DNA from: Orthonyx spaldingii
Lineage: Eukaryota; Chordata; Aves; Passeriformes; Orthonychidae
NCBI GenBank assembly: GCA_013397795.1
Contig: VZTJ01003252.1
Span: 1,036,711 to 1,100,710, forward strand
DNA: 64,000 nt
Reading direction: 5' to 3'
The notes beneath the pieces were generated by a model that did no database searches, was not told where the DNA came from, and saw only the letters and a program-made list of their open reading frames with translations. How positions within the stretch are numbered: the first letter of the stretch is position 1; the number at the start of each line of letters is the position of its first letter. Positions 36,215-47,685 of the stretch are shown here, in pieces. The position numbers and the translations under genes were made by a program.

Positions 36215-38149
36215 GTGTTGAAGTTCTACTTAGCTTCCCACCTAGGTTCACAGATAGACTCAGATGCTCCAAAGGTGCTGGAGGCCACTTTTTGAGATAG
36301 TCTTACTTCAAGAGAGGATCAAAGGATCAGGGAGTCCTTGGGATGTAATCCCCAGCAAAGAGGGACCAGATTAGAAGAGAGGCAGCAAGGGAAGGTCTCA
36401 CACCTCTGACTCTCTCCAGCCTCTCAACATTGCTCCATACTCTCCAGAAGGCATACTGTTTGAGTGACTTGTGGCTCTTAGTAGAAACAGGCCAGATTTG
36501 CCCCATGTTTGGAGATGTTTGCTGGAGGACCTCTAAAGCCACTGTGTCATGGAGCTTGCTTATTCCTTCCCCCAAGCGGCTGCCATGTACCTGCTCCTGC
36601 TCAGCTCCAGGGCCACCGGCTGCTTCTGCAGCTCTGGGGCCACAGGTGACCTCGTGGTGGAGCTAACCCAGGATCCTGGTGGTGTTCAGTGTTTGTGAGC
36701 AAAAAAAATATCAAGCAGACATGAAGTTTCAAGCCGAGTAGAGGAACTTGCCTGCCTGCCCAGGGCTGTGCATGGTGGGCATTCCTACTCACAGAGAGAT
36801 CTAAACCTCTCCACATCTTCCACACAGTTTTGGGGAAGAGATCAGGTCCTAAAACACCACCACTTGCACCAGAGCCCAGCAATTCTTGATTACTCCTTCC
36901 CAGTGCATGCAGGAAGGTTATTATTTTTCCATTATTTTCCCTTTTTTCCTGCCACACCACAAGCCGCTTTAAGGGTCAGACCAAGGAGACAAAGCACAGC
37001 AAGCTGAGGAAATCCACTCAGAGGGAGTTGCTCTAGTGGGAGGCAGTCAGTGCTGATTCTGCTCCTACTGAGCAGCACATAAGAATAGTCATTAAGTTCA
37101 ATAGAGCAAGGTCGCACAATAAAAGAAGAAAAGATTCCCTTTTTCATTTTCTTCTGTTAACACTGAAAAAGATAAAAAAAGAATTTCTGACTCTTCCCAG
37201 CATTTGCATAAATGTGTGCTCTAATGATCAAACCATGGATCTCTGACACAAGAGCTTTTGGGCCAAATCCAATAATTAATCAAACCTTCACAGCCCAGAT
37301 GAGGATTCCCACCAGAAGAAGTCATCTGGTCTTACAAACCGGGATAGCTGCTGCAATGGTATCCCAGCCTCCCTCCACAGAGAAAGGTTCACTACAGCAA
37401 AACCTCTGCTCTGTGGCAAGCAACTGAGAATCTTTGGATACCTGACTCTTCCAGGATGAGGGAACTGCCTGAAAGACATTTAAGTACTGCAAACACAAGT
37501 TGAGCACAACTGAGAAAGCAGATATTGGCTTTCAGCCACTGTAACAACCCATACCCTTTCTCAAAAGAGGGTACTTGCCTGCTGGCATCACATAGTGTTT
37601 GGGCTGTTAGTTTCAAGAATATAAACACATCCAAATCCCTCTCCAAATATCCTCTACCTAATCCACCTGTACATTTATAAATTAATGCACAACAGAGATG
37701 ATGAGACTGCCAAGTCAAACTGTCCAAAGACAGGAAATGTAGAATTAAAGCTGGTCACTCACATGCTGTTTTACTTCAAATATAACTGGTGCTTCAGTTG
37801 ATGCACCTGGAAAGAGCTGGGTTATGCAGTGAATTCAAATGTTATCCATGGCAGGCTTTCCACATTTGCTGCAAAAACAATGAGGAGAAAATGCAAATTA
37901 GACATAAAAGAAAAAATACTTTAATTGCTTAAAAAGGAATGTCATTTAGAGATAACACTTTCTCTGAGCATATGCCAGAAGGACCTCTTCTGATACTAGA
38001 CAGTGTTTTCAGACCAAGTTGCATGAGACTAGTTGGTAACTCATTTCACCTTCCTAGTTTTCCAGAGGTTGGACACAGGTGGATACTCAGCAGTGGCTAT
38101 GGAGTGGATACGCAGCAGTGAGGAGGAGTGCTCCTGGCTGTGGGTGAAG
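36215..38149. other. non-coding stretch, no gene seen
   Basis: No gene is recognised. An octamer-like ATTTGCAT (37202-37209) and AATAATTAATC (about 37270) occur in a high-complexity patch at 37.19-37.29 kb that may be conserved. Open frames at 36327-36960 and 37392-37727 have no domain. Confidence 0.5.
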
Positions 38150-38345
38150 ATGCATGGATTTAATTCTGTTTTCTGTGGCCCAGCGCCTCAGTGCCTCAGA
38201 AAATAGAATAAACAACAGAAGGTACTTTCAGTGAGCTTGTGCTTATTTTCTCAGTGACAAAGTGGGAGTTATAAGATCACCCAAAACTCACAACAAACCT
38301 GTGAAGATAGATTAATGTCCATAATGTTTTTGGTGACGTCAGAAA
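38150..38345 (+). repeat. MIR-like relic
   Basis: Blocks CTTATTTTCTCAGTGACAAAG, TGGGAGTTATAAGATCACCC, AACTCACAACAAACCTGTG and AAGATAGATTAATG follow the MIR order 'CCTCAGTTTCCTCATCTGTAAAATGGGGATAATA…CTACCTCACAGGGTTGTTGTGAGGATTAAAT'. The copy is diverged. Confidence 0.5.
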
Positions 38346-41300
38346 AATGTCCAAATAACAAAAAAAAACAGCTCTTCACTGAGTGGAACAAGAGCCCTGT
38401 GGAAACTGCAATGTGAGGTCAGGCACTCCAGCCTCGAAAGCCAGAGCATCCAGGACTGGAGCTCAGGAGGCTCCCCCAGCCACGGGCCCAGTATGGGTGT
38501 GCATGGGCTGGATGAGCTCCCCCACTCCCAGCTGCTGCTGCTGCCCATGCTGGGATGGCCACCCCTGACATCCAGCAGCAGTGCTGATCCACCCAGCCAA
38601 ACCTTCCCTGGGCCTGATTCAGGCTGTGGGCCAGACCTTGGGGCTGCACCGAGGCACACGAGGCTGCCAAATCTGGAAGTAGCTCTATACATCAGTGAAT
38701 GCAATGGGCATTAAGCACCACCAAGCTTACAGCTCAGGGGTAATGCACCTAAACGCATCCACTCACTCTATGCAAAGTGTTGTGAAGATTAAAAACATGA
38801 GGGTATTGTTTTGGCAGACACCAGGATCCTAAATGCAACTCTATTTTTTCCTACTTCATGCTGAAGTTGTTAAAATTCTTTGAATATTAAATGTCCAGCC
38901 CCACTTTCAGGGTTGACTTAAATGCGGTTTCCAAAAAATGTGCTGAATATTATTCATCTCTCAGAGAATCAAAAAGCTAGAGGCCCTTTGATGGGGTTGC
39001 TCACATTTTTAAATCACATGCACACACACTAGCTAGAAGACTTTAGCAATTATGGTTATATATGCCAGTATCTCAGACAAAAACGCGCAATGCAAATGCA
39101 ATATTCTAGATGTTTATAACTTTTCTCTATTATACTTTTTGTGCCTTTAACCAGAATCTCTCCTACATTACACAGCACAATACCTGAAGTTTCTGAAGAT
39201 ATTAAAAAGTGAAGCCCAGAATAAACAAAAAGTGTGAAGAACTGCAGTCTGTTACCTTCCAAAAACCAAATTTCATTACACTCATTAATGAACACAAAGA
39301 AATAATCTTCCTCCAGTGCTAAGTATGAATCTCATCTTGGATCTCAGAAAAAGATTCTCTTGGATCTCAGAAAAAGATTCAGCAACTTCTTTGGGGAATG
39401 TTTATGCTTCAGTATTTACCACCTGAATTGATGTTAGTGAACTAAACTTGTAGGAGCTGATGTGGAATAAACTCTGAGTCAGAACACTTACTTGCTCCTG
39501 GAAACAACATACAGGCCTGCCATCACCCAGCCAAGACCCAGCAGCACGGAGCCCTCTCCTTGCCAGAACTCTCTCACTCAATGCTTCCCCACTGCCCTGA
39601 TACTGCCTCTGCCCTGAAAACAAGCAACACCTAATGATAGGCTTGGGTTCTACCTGGCAGGGAGGGAATGCAGCAGCTTCCAGATACAATTCATCCTGCT
39701 GGAATCACCTTGCCTTTGGCAGAGCAAGGAGGGCAACCCTTCTCCTGTGTCAGGGACCCATGTATGTGTGGCTGCCTGGCCCAAGGAGATCACAGTCCTG
39801 CACCCCCACTTCCTCACAGCAATGTGTTTTAGGGTACAGGCAATCTCCAGCCTTCTCTGCAATGCTGGGTACACTCAGCCTGAGCATAAATATGAGGAAG
39901 AATGTTGTTCCAGGCCAGCACTGCAGACAACCCCTGGAGGTTCAAAAGTCTATGTGCATGTTTACATTAAACAACAACATCAGATAAAATGTGGTACTTT
40001 TCCTCTCTCTTATGTTCTCTCTCTTTCCTCTCTGGTCTGTGATTTTTGTACCCCCTCTGTCTCAGAGCAGCAACAGGAGGCACCAAGAATAGCCCTCTAA
40101 TCTCTACTCACTTCTTATCCCTCTGATACCTTCAGAGGGAATGGAGGATGCCTTTGCATTCCTTTCATCCTATGCCTGGGCATGCTCATTTGAGGCTACC
40201 TGTCTATTCTGCAGCAGAAAGTGTTAATAGCTTGTTTTGTTTTGTTTTGATATAGTGACAGAGTTTTGTCATATGATGGTGTATGTCGTGTTCTTCATTT
40301 TTGGTAGCATCTTCCATTCAGGTCCACAGGGTCACTCATAGTGTTGGTTGTTTCAAATTTTTGAGTTTAAAATATTTCTTCTGCAGCTTTCAGAGTTTTC
40401 ATTTTAAGACACTTGTTTCCAGGGATTTGAATAATTTGCAAGGGAACAAAAAAGGAGCCAGGAACATGGAAGTTGGCATTGACCCAGTCCTTCATTCATA
40501 ACAAACCTTTAAAAAAACCAGCAATGACTCAGCACTGGCATAATTCACAAACCAGAAAGACCTGCTTCCCTACCTTACAATTGCATTGGTAGGTACTTAA
40601 TCACAGCAAATAACATAGTGGATATTTTATTTTTGAAAGCATATGCTGTTGTGTTCATCTCCTGAAATTGCTATAACACATGGCCTCTCATTTAAAATAT
40701 CCTTGTCAGATATAATTGGCAAAAGTCATCAGATGAGGCTCACGTCATATAATTAGATGTATTTTATTAGGCTGAATGGGTTACTTTAGTAGTAATGCCA
40801 CAACATATGCTAACAAGATGTTTTAAAACACAAACAATTTCCATGACCTTCTTGAGGCAATAACTCTGATTCTCTGTCATTTCGTTTTGCAATAATCTAT
40901 TAAAAATATGTTGGGCAACTTGTTTGGGCCCTTCTAAGCCTCCTCATCCAAACACACCTGTTGTTGCAGATCCCTACACCCACACAGCTCAGCTCAGCCC
41001 TCAGCTCAAGCACCTCCACTGGCACGGGATGAGGAGGGGCTGGAGATGAGGGCTGTGACCCTGCTCCCCACCTCCAGCATCACACTGGGCGTTTGCAGTA
41101 TCACGTAGCCAAACCACTGCACAGACTTGCTGTTCGTTCTTACAAGCTCCCCAGTTCTTACAAGCCAAGGATCCCGTCCCCAATCCTTTGGATGCTTATC
41201 CATCACATTAGAAAACAAGTTATTTTCCTCATTGGTGTTATGCACAGTACTATCTCCAATAAACATAAAATGGCTTTTGCTTACCTAGTGATACCAAGTA

Positions 41301-42099
41301 CTTCATCTCAAGGGAAGAGGAAGCCTAAGTTTTACATTCGGGAAACACCTTAACGAAAAAAAGGCAATGGCCACATGGTGACTCACTGCTTCCTGACGAT
41401 ATTCTGGTTTTTGAATAACAGTGTGGGTGTGGGTGCCTGGTTTTTGGGTGGGTTTTTTTAAGTTAACGATCTGAAGACGCCCCTTGGTTTACCCCGTGAT
41501 GCTCCTGGCTTCCTGTCGGTGTCACAGTAGAGATGAGTTCATGATGCCTTACATGCCTCTGTTTCTCTAGCACCTGTGTTGCAACATCAATACTAGGAAC
41601 TGAATTGAAATACTGGAAAGAAAAATATAGCCATCTACTTCCAGAGTTATATGTTGCTGGGCTACATCCACATACAGGAGGTTTAGGACTAAAAAGGTAC
41701 AAGCCATCTCCTTTGGCCTCCACTTTACCAGAGTAAAGCTACTATTAGTCTACTAGCTTGTTTCCCAGCAAAGACGTGCCTATTTGCAAGGCTAATTATT
41801 GGAGCAAACAATCACACTCCTCACTGACCCATTTAGGCTGTTGGAGAAGCCAGGGACAATTTCTTACTCACACAAGTGGCCCTGCACACGCAGTGGCGCT
41901 GCTCTCTGTGTCCGCCCGGGAGGTGATGCTCCGAGCAGGCGCAGGTATTGGCTCTCAACCCACAGCTGCCCTGTGCTGCAGCTGCCTGTAGGATATTTCT
42001 GGGGTGCACCCACAGATGATACTATATTATATGCACACAATAAGGTATGGGGACAATTCAAAGTTTTGTCAGACTCCTTTGAAGCTGAATGTATTCAAC
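38346..42099. other. non-coding stretch, no gene seen
   Basis: No gene is recognised. The 38.4-38.7 kb part is GC-rich with overlapping domain-free open frames on both strands. A perfect 23-base tandem duplication lies at 39335-39380. Three TTTTG units lie at about 40226-40240. A few CpGs cluster at 41888-41942 upstream of the CR1 copy. Confidence 0.5.
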
Positions 42100-42500
42100 A
42101 AAGATGGTGATGGGCCTTGAGCGGAAGACATATGAGAACCAGCTGAGGTCACTTGGTGTGTTCAGCCTGAAGAACACTGAGGGGACACTTCATTGCATTT
42201 ACCACTTCCTCATGAGATGAAGAGGAGGGGTAGGCACTGATCTCTACTCTGTGTTGACCAGTGTCCTGGGGGAATGGCCTGAAGCTGTGTCAGTGGAGGT
42301 TTAGGTTGGATATTAGAAAAAGGTTCTTCACCTGGAGGCTGTCTGGGCACTGGAACAGCTCCCCAGGGAAGTGGTCACAGCATCAATCCTGACAGAGTTC
42401 ACATTGTGTTATTCTCGGAAATGGCACTGTGTAGGAATGGGAGGTGGACCCGATGATCCTTGTGGGTCCCTTCCAACTCAGTTTATTCTGTGATTCTGTA
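42100..42500 (+). mobile_element. decayed CR1 LINE 3' end with ORF2 C-terminus relic
   Basis: A 5'-truncated CR1 copy. Translating in shifting frames recovers the end of CR1 ORF2 (reverse transcriptase/endonuclease polyprotein): a 'GLERKTYENQLRSLGVFSL' stretch near the start and a 'LPREVV'-like stretch near 42362. Frameshifts and stops separate them. The 3' untranslated part carries GATGATCCTTGTGGGTCCC and TTCCAACTCAG, and ends in the degenerate octamer TTCTGTGATTCTGTA at 42486-42500. It is non-functional. Confidence 0.9.
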
Positions 42501-45289
42501 TTGCCAAGGTTTGCTTATCACTTAGCTCTTGACAGCTAGACACATATTCAGGCATCAAATTACTGCCTGGGGCTTGTATTCAGGTGAGCAATAACATCAC
42601 ACCTTGTCTGACTTCAGAGAGAAAATTATTTACTTCTAAAGACAAACTTCTTCCCTAAGAAAGCACAGATTTCTTTTCAACACAGCCTGGCTCCCTCCTC
42701 AATGCAAGTTAGACTGATTCATGTCACAGATATAAGAATTATACAAAAATTAGGATGGTTTGTCCCACAGAAAATTCTAATTCATCCTGATCTGATTTTA
42801 TCAAATCAGTAAGAAAATGACTTTCCAAAATGAAAACTTAGACACAGAAATATGTAAGTGGCACCTCCCAGAATGGGCAAGCTGGAAGGTACAGTGTACA
42901 GTGTACAGTGCTGGCCTGCTCCTGTCCCCTGTGGTTGTGGCTGATGCTTGCAGGGGATACACTGAACACAAGGACTCTCCATCTTCCTCTGGTCCAGCCA
43001 TCTGTGGCTTAGACTTCCACACCTGAGGGATGCAATGTGTTTATTTGCTACAGAGAGACTGACCTTTCCTTTTAGATTTAACACCTTTGAGATAATTTAT
43101 ATTCTTTATCTCCATGTCATTCAGTAACAATCAATTCTACATAGTTACATGCAGTGTGGAACAGAATTTCCTTGTGTTTGTATTGCATTCTATTCAATAA
43201 TTTCTGTGGGTGCCTCTAAATCTGTTAAACCATGAGAACAGCATGCAATCTGCATAAATTTCTCTCTAATATCTCTAAGGTTTTATTAAAAAATGCATTA
43301 TTCCATTCACGATACTTTGCCTTTTCCAAGCCAAAGAGTGCCAAACTACTGTGAATGTCTTACAGTTTTTGTTTTGAGTTGGATTTTTTGTTTGTTTTAG
43401 ATTTCTTTTTCTCGATTTTTCTGTATATTTTCTTGAATTGGACCAACCAGAACTACTTCTAGTATATGAGATGGGTTTGTGAATTTAAATAGTGATATTA
43501 TTATATTCCTATATTCCTTTCCTCATCATATATAAGGTGCTACTTACCTTTATAACTCTTCTGAATACTAATATGAGATGTATCTGAAAATTATCCACGA
43601 TATTTCCTAGGGGTTTTTTTGTCTGAATTGTAATAACTGAGAGATCTCCTCACTATACACTTAAACTAAGGGTGCTTTATTTAAGTTCTGTTTTCCTCTA
43701 TCCTAAATGACTGTTTCAATCTGGAAAGGCCGCCACCTTGTTATTCATCTGCCCTTTCTTGATTATTTGTGATTGTGTCTAACACAAATCCTAGGATAAA
43801 TTGTGTGAAAATTAAGTTAATGATAATTTCAAAAAAGCTTCTTTTCAGGGTACTGTAACATTTCACAGTTGCATCTTTCAATGATAATCAGCTTTGTGAT
43901 TTTCTCAAATTATATTTAATGCTTGTGAAATTTAGCCAACCCAAACCCTTGTCTCATTGCCATCAGTGTCCAATTGCATGTGTGACACCATTGCTGTGTG
44001 GTGCACATCTCTTAGCAGCCTGACCCTTCCCAAACACAGCCAGATGTCCAATGATACCAGGGGCTTTGTCAAAGGTTTGCTGTTTCACCACATTTGTGTT
44101 GTGAGTCAGGTCCAATCCTGTGGTTAGCAGTCTGGGGCATACTGAATAATGAAAAGCTAAAGTGAAACTAAAAGGATATAAACCTATGTAAAGCAAAATC
44201 CACCAAAAAAAAAAAAAAAAAAGAAGTTTCAGGGTTTTGCACATACAGAAACTTCTTAACTCTCACATGCTATGAGATGTCTTACTCATTAATCTCTGTC
44301 CTTTCTTAAACAACCTGCCTGTGTGGAAGAAAAGACCCATATCCCAATACCTTCTGAAACAAGGAAACTATTATTTCATGTGTGCTTATTTGAAACTAGC
44401 ATTGCTTCCTGAATTCATGGTGAATTGTTTTATTTTCCAGCAACATGAATGAGCAGGAGTCACAGGAAAAGCCCATGACCCCATGGCAGTGACAAGGCAC
44501 TTCTGGACCCTTTTAGCCAGGGATGTCATCAGCAGTTCCCTCGCTGCCAGAAATGAAGCCTTGCCCTGTGTGCATAAAAAAACCCAGAAACCCAGCCAAC
44601 ATCCAGCAGAGAGTTAACCATTCCCTCACCCCAGCTCTCTTCATTCCACTCCTCCTCAGCTCTTCTCCCAGGTCAACATGTAAACCCCAAATTTCTAATA
44701 CTGGCACAGGTATTGGAACTGGATCTCTGCTCACACTGAGTGCAGGACAAAAGGTTTTAAATATTCACTTTTTTTATTATGATGATGTGGGGAGTTTTCT
44801 GGCAAGTTAGCAGTTCAGCAACTATGGAAGGTGAACTGAAACATAATGGGCCATAAGACAGTGAAACATTTGGCCAGGCAGAGCCTTTCAACACATGATA
44901 TCAGCCAGTCATTTGGACTGTTATTGTTTTATTTTTCTTAAATAAAACTTAATGTTAATGTTTAGTTAACATTACGTTTTCTTGGCAGTGATAATAATGT
45001 ATTTATCACTGTAAAAGGTAATTAATTTATTCCCAGCACCTTTTCTCCCTTCAGTCAACGTTATTCCTTCTTCAAGAAAAGTGACCTGGCCCTGCTGAAA
45101 TGAATGTGAGAACTCTCTGTGGTCACAACAGGAGTGGACTTCACATTGCCCAGGATCTGGGAAAGAGTTGGCATCAGCCTTCGGGTTAAAATTCAAGAGT
45201 TCCTGAAGCTCCTTTAAAGTGCACATTATTACCCTGCTCCCCTGCTCACAGCCATCCATCAGCTCTGCTTTTCCCACAAGTGCTCTGTA
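42501..45289. other. non-coding stretch, no gene seen
   Basis: No gene is recognised. A 7-base unit TACAGTG is repeated three times at 42890-42910. An A-run of 18 lies at 44205-44222. The 43.1-43.9 kb part is AT-rich. Open frames at 43963-44244, 44513-44810 and 44972-45277 have no domain. Confidence 0.5.
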
Positions 45290-45640
45290 AAGGCTTCATT
45301 TTTTTGAAGCAAACGTCTGTCTTCTCATCCAGTTTCCACGTTTGGAGTATTTGAGCACCTTTAGCAGGTTTCTGTCCAATTTTGGCAGCCTCTCTTGGAA
45401 GCCAGAGAGAATTAATCACCTGCCAAGGAGAAATTAATCACTTTGTTTCTGCCTCCCTCTTGTGTGATGGCAGAAATTCAAGCCTCTGGCTCCACCAGCA
45501 GCAGTCACATGCCTGTCTCAGATCGCTTCAACTCTCCTGCGTCACCTCTCCCACCTTCTCTCTGCTTGCAGCTAAGCTCAGGCTATTATTAGTTGGTATT
45601 AGTGACGGAATAGGCTTGCTTTTCCCCCTGCCCTTTCTGC
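45290..45640. promoter_or_regulatory. possible conserved element with duplicated homeodomain site
   Basis: The decamer AATTAATCAC occurs twice, at 45410-45419 and 45432-45441, exactly 22 bases apart. That is about two helical turns, so bound proteins would sit on the same face. The surrounding sequence is of high complexity and carries no repeat signature. TAATC is the core of K50-type homeodomain sites (OTX/PITX class). An enhancer role is inference. Confidence 0.3.
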
Positions 45641-47091
45641 CAACGAGGATGCACTGTGACTAATACAATCTTCAGCTCCAGGCTGAATTACTCTGATTGA
45701 ACTACATAGGGAGGCTATGCCAAGGCTTCGGCTTCCTGGCCATGGGATAGCTCCATCTCAAGGAGAAGGGAGAGTGCCCTGGGGGTCTACTCACTGCTTT
45801 CTCACTTATTCCCAGTCCATTTCAAAACCTAGGAACTTATCAACAAAGTTATGCTGTAGCAGAGACCATATCTCCAGCTGCAACTCAGCTGGCAGAGGAT
45901 GCTCCATTGGCAGAGATAAAGTACACTTAACTTGTGAGTTCAGTTGCAAAGCAAGGAAATGAACAAGATTAGAAAAATCCAGAATTTTTAGGAAAAGATA
46001 TTATATCTGTTGTCCAGAAAATAACTGAATATCATAACTGAATGAGTCCTTATTATATGTCATGTTTTTCTGTCTGGTAGTTCATATACCCCACATACTA
46101 TTAGGATCTCTGTTGTTTTGCTGATGTTTTTTATCTAAGGGGTCTGTGAGAGTGTCTGGAAAAAGTTTAAGCTAAAAAGATGCATACTTCAGCATGAAAA
46201 TTTACAAGGATATATAAAATTGAAAGGTTTGAAATCCCTTAATGTATACATTATGTGTACACAAATCAATGTAAACACATTGTATATTTAGCATTCAAAA
46301 ATCATAATGTACTGGAACAGATATTGCCTGTGTCATTTTAACTCAGTCTCCTTGTGTGCTTCATACAACTTTTAATTATATAATCACTTTCTTTTCCTGA
46401 ACAAACCTGCTGTTTTAAAATTATACAAAATTGGTCAACTCTGAAGTTAAATTGAAGGTGTGTAAGAATGCTGGCTACCAACCACAGGACAATTCCTGAT
46501 TATTTGTGGAAGAAATCAGGAGGTACATAGTGAGTGAAATGTAATTGGGTTTGTGGAATTTCATCTTGCCTTGGACAGAGAAAAGGATTGGTAGAGTTCA
46601 GGCCACCTCTATCTCAGTAGAAGTGACCTTTCAGGTTCCTTGCTGACTAGACCAAAGAACGTGATGCTAACACAAAGGAATAAATCGAAGGAGGAATAAA
46701 AGAATATTTTCAGCTCAGGATAAAGGTGTTTGGAACAAAATGAAGTACATCACTGTGACACCTGGAGAAGAGTTCTCCAATAGCCTCTGCTCCAGTCGTA
46801 TGAGCATTGGCAACAGGCAAAGAGGACTGGGACCCTCATAGGAGCACAAATTTACTGCAGTTTATCTTGTTGAAATCTGATAACTGAATCCTTATAGTAA
46901 GAACTTGATAATCCTGGTTAACCTCCAATTTAGGAAGGTTGCAGTGAGCACAAGGTTCACAAAGTGGTGCTCTGTCACTCTCCATTCCTAGATCATGGAC
47001 AGCTGAGAAGCAGATGCCTTGAATGTCCCAGCTGCACAAGCACAAAAAGTCCCACTTGGGCAATCACAACAGAGTGCAGGGTTCTCGCTTT
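45641..47091. other. non-coding stretch, no gene seen
   Basis: No gene, repeat or regulatory element is recognised before the LTR at 47.1 kb. Confidence 0.55.
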
Positions 47092-47685
47092 CTCAAGCAT
47101 CTCCCAAGCTTTAGAGTTATCATTCTTCACAGTGGCTGGTATGGGGCTGTGTTGGATTTGTACTGAACACAGGGTTGATAATGTAGAGATGGTTTTGGTA
47201 TTGCTGAGCAGGGCTTACACAGAGCCAAGGCCTTTTCTGCTTTTTGTACTGCCATGCTGCTGATGAGACTAGAGGTGTGCTGGAAGCTTGGAGGAGACAT
47301 AGCCAGGACAGGTGGCCCAAACTGACCAAAGGGATATTCCAGACCATGTGACATCATGTTCAGTGTATAAAAATGGGGATAAGAAGGAGGAAAGGGGGAC
47401 ATTTGGAGTGATGGTGTTTGTCTTCCCAAGCCATTGCCATGTGTGATGTGGCCCTGCTTTGCTTGGGATGGCTGAACACCTGCCTGCCCATGGGGAGCAG
47501 TGACTTCATTCCGTGTTTTGTTTTGCTTGTGTATGTGGCCTTTTCTTTGCCTGTTGAACTGTCTTTATCTCAACCCACGAGTTTTCCAGCTTTTCCTCCT
47601 CTGATTCTCTCCCAAAATCTCCTGGTGAGGCAGTGAGCGAGCAGCTGCATGGGGCTTGGCTGCTGACTGGGGTGAAACCACGACA
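47092..47685 (+). mobile_element. solo LTR of an avian ERVL-type endogenous retrovirus
   Basis: A roughly 590-base LTR. I recognise successive blocks typical of a common avian ERVL-type LTR (TguLTR5-like in zebra finch naming): TTCTTCACAGTGGCTGG, GGATTTGTACTGAACACAG, TTACACAGAGCCAAGGCC, ACCAAAGGGATATTCC and TATCTCAACCCACGAG. The right terminus is GGGGTGAAACCACGACA. A CRE-like TGACATCA (47349-47356) and a TATA box TATAAAAA (47366-47373) give the sense as plus. The first 25 or so bases have decayed, so the left end is approximate and no target-site duplication is clear. No gag, pol or env sequence flanks it, so it is a solo LTR formed by recombination. Subfamily assignment is from memory of LTR structure and needs Repbase. 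Confidence 0.85.
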
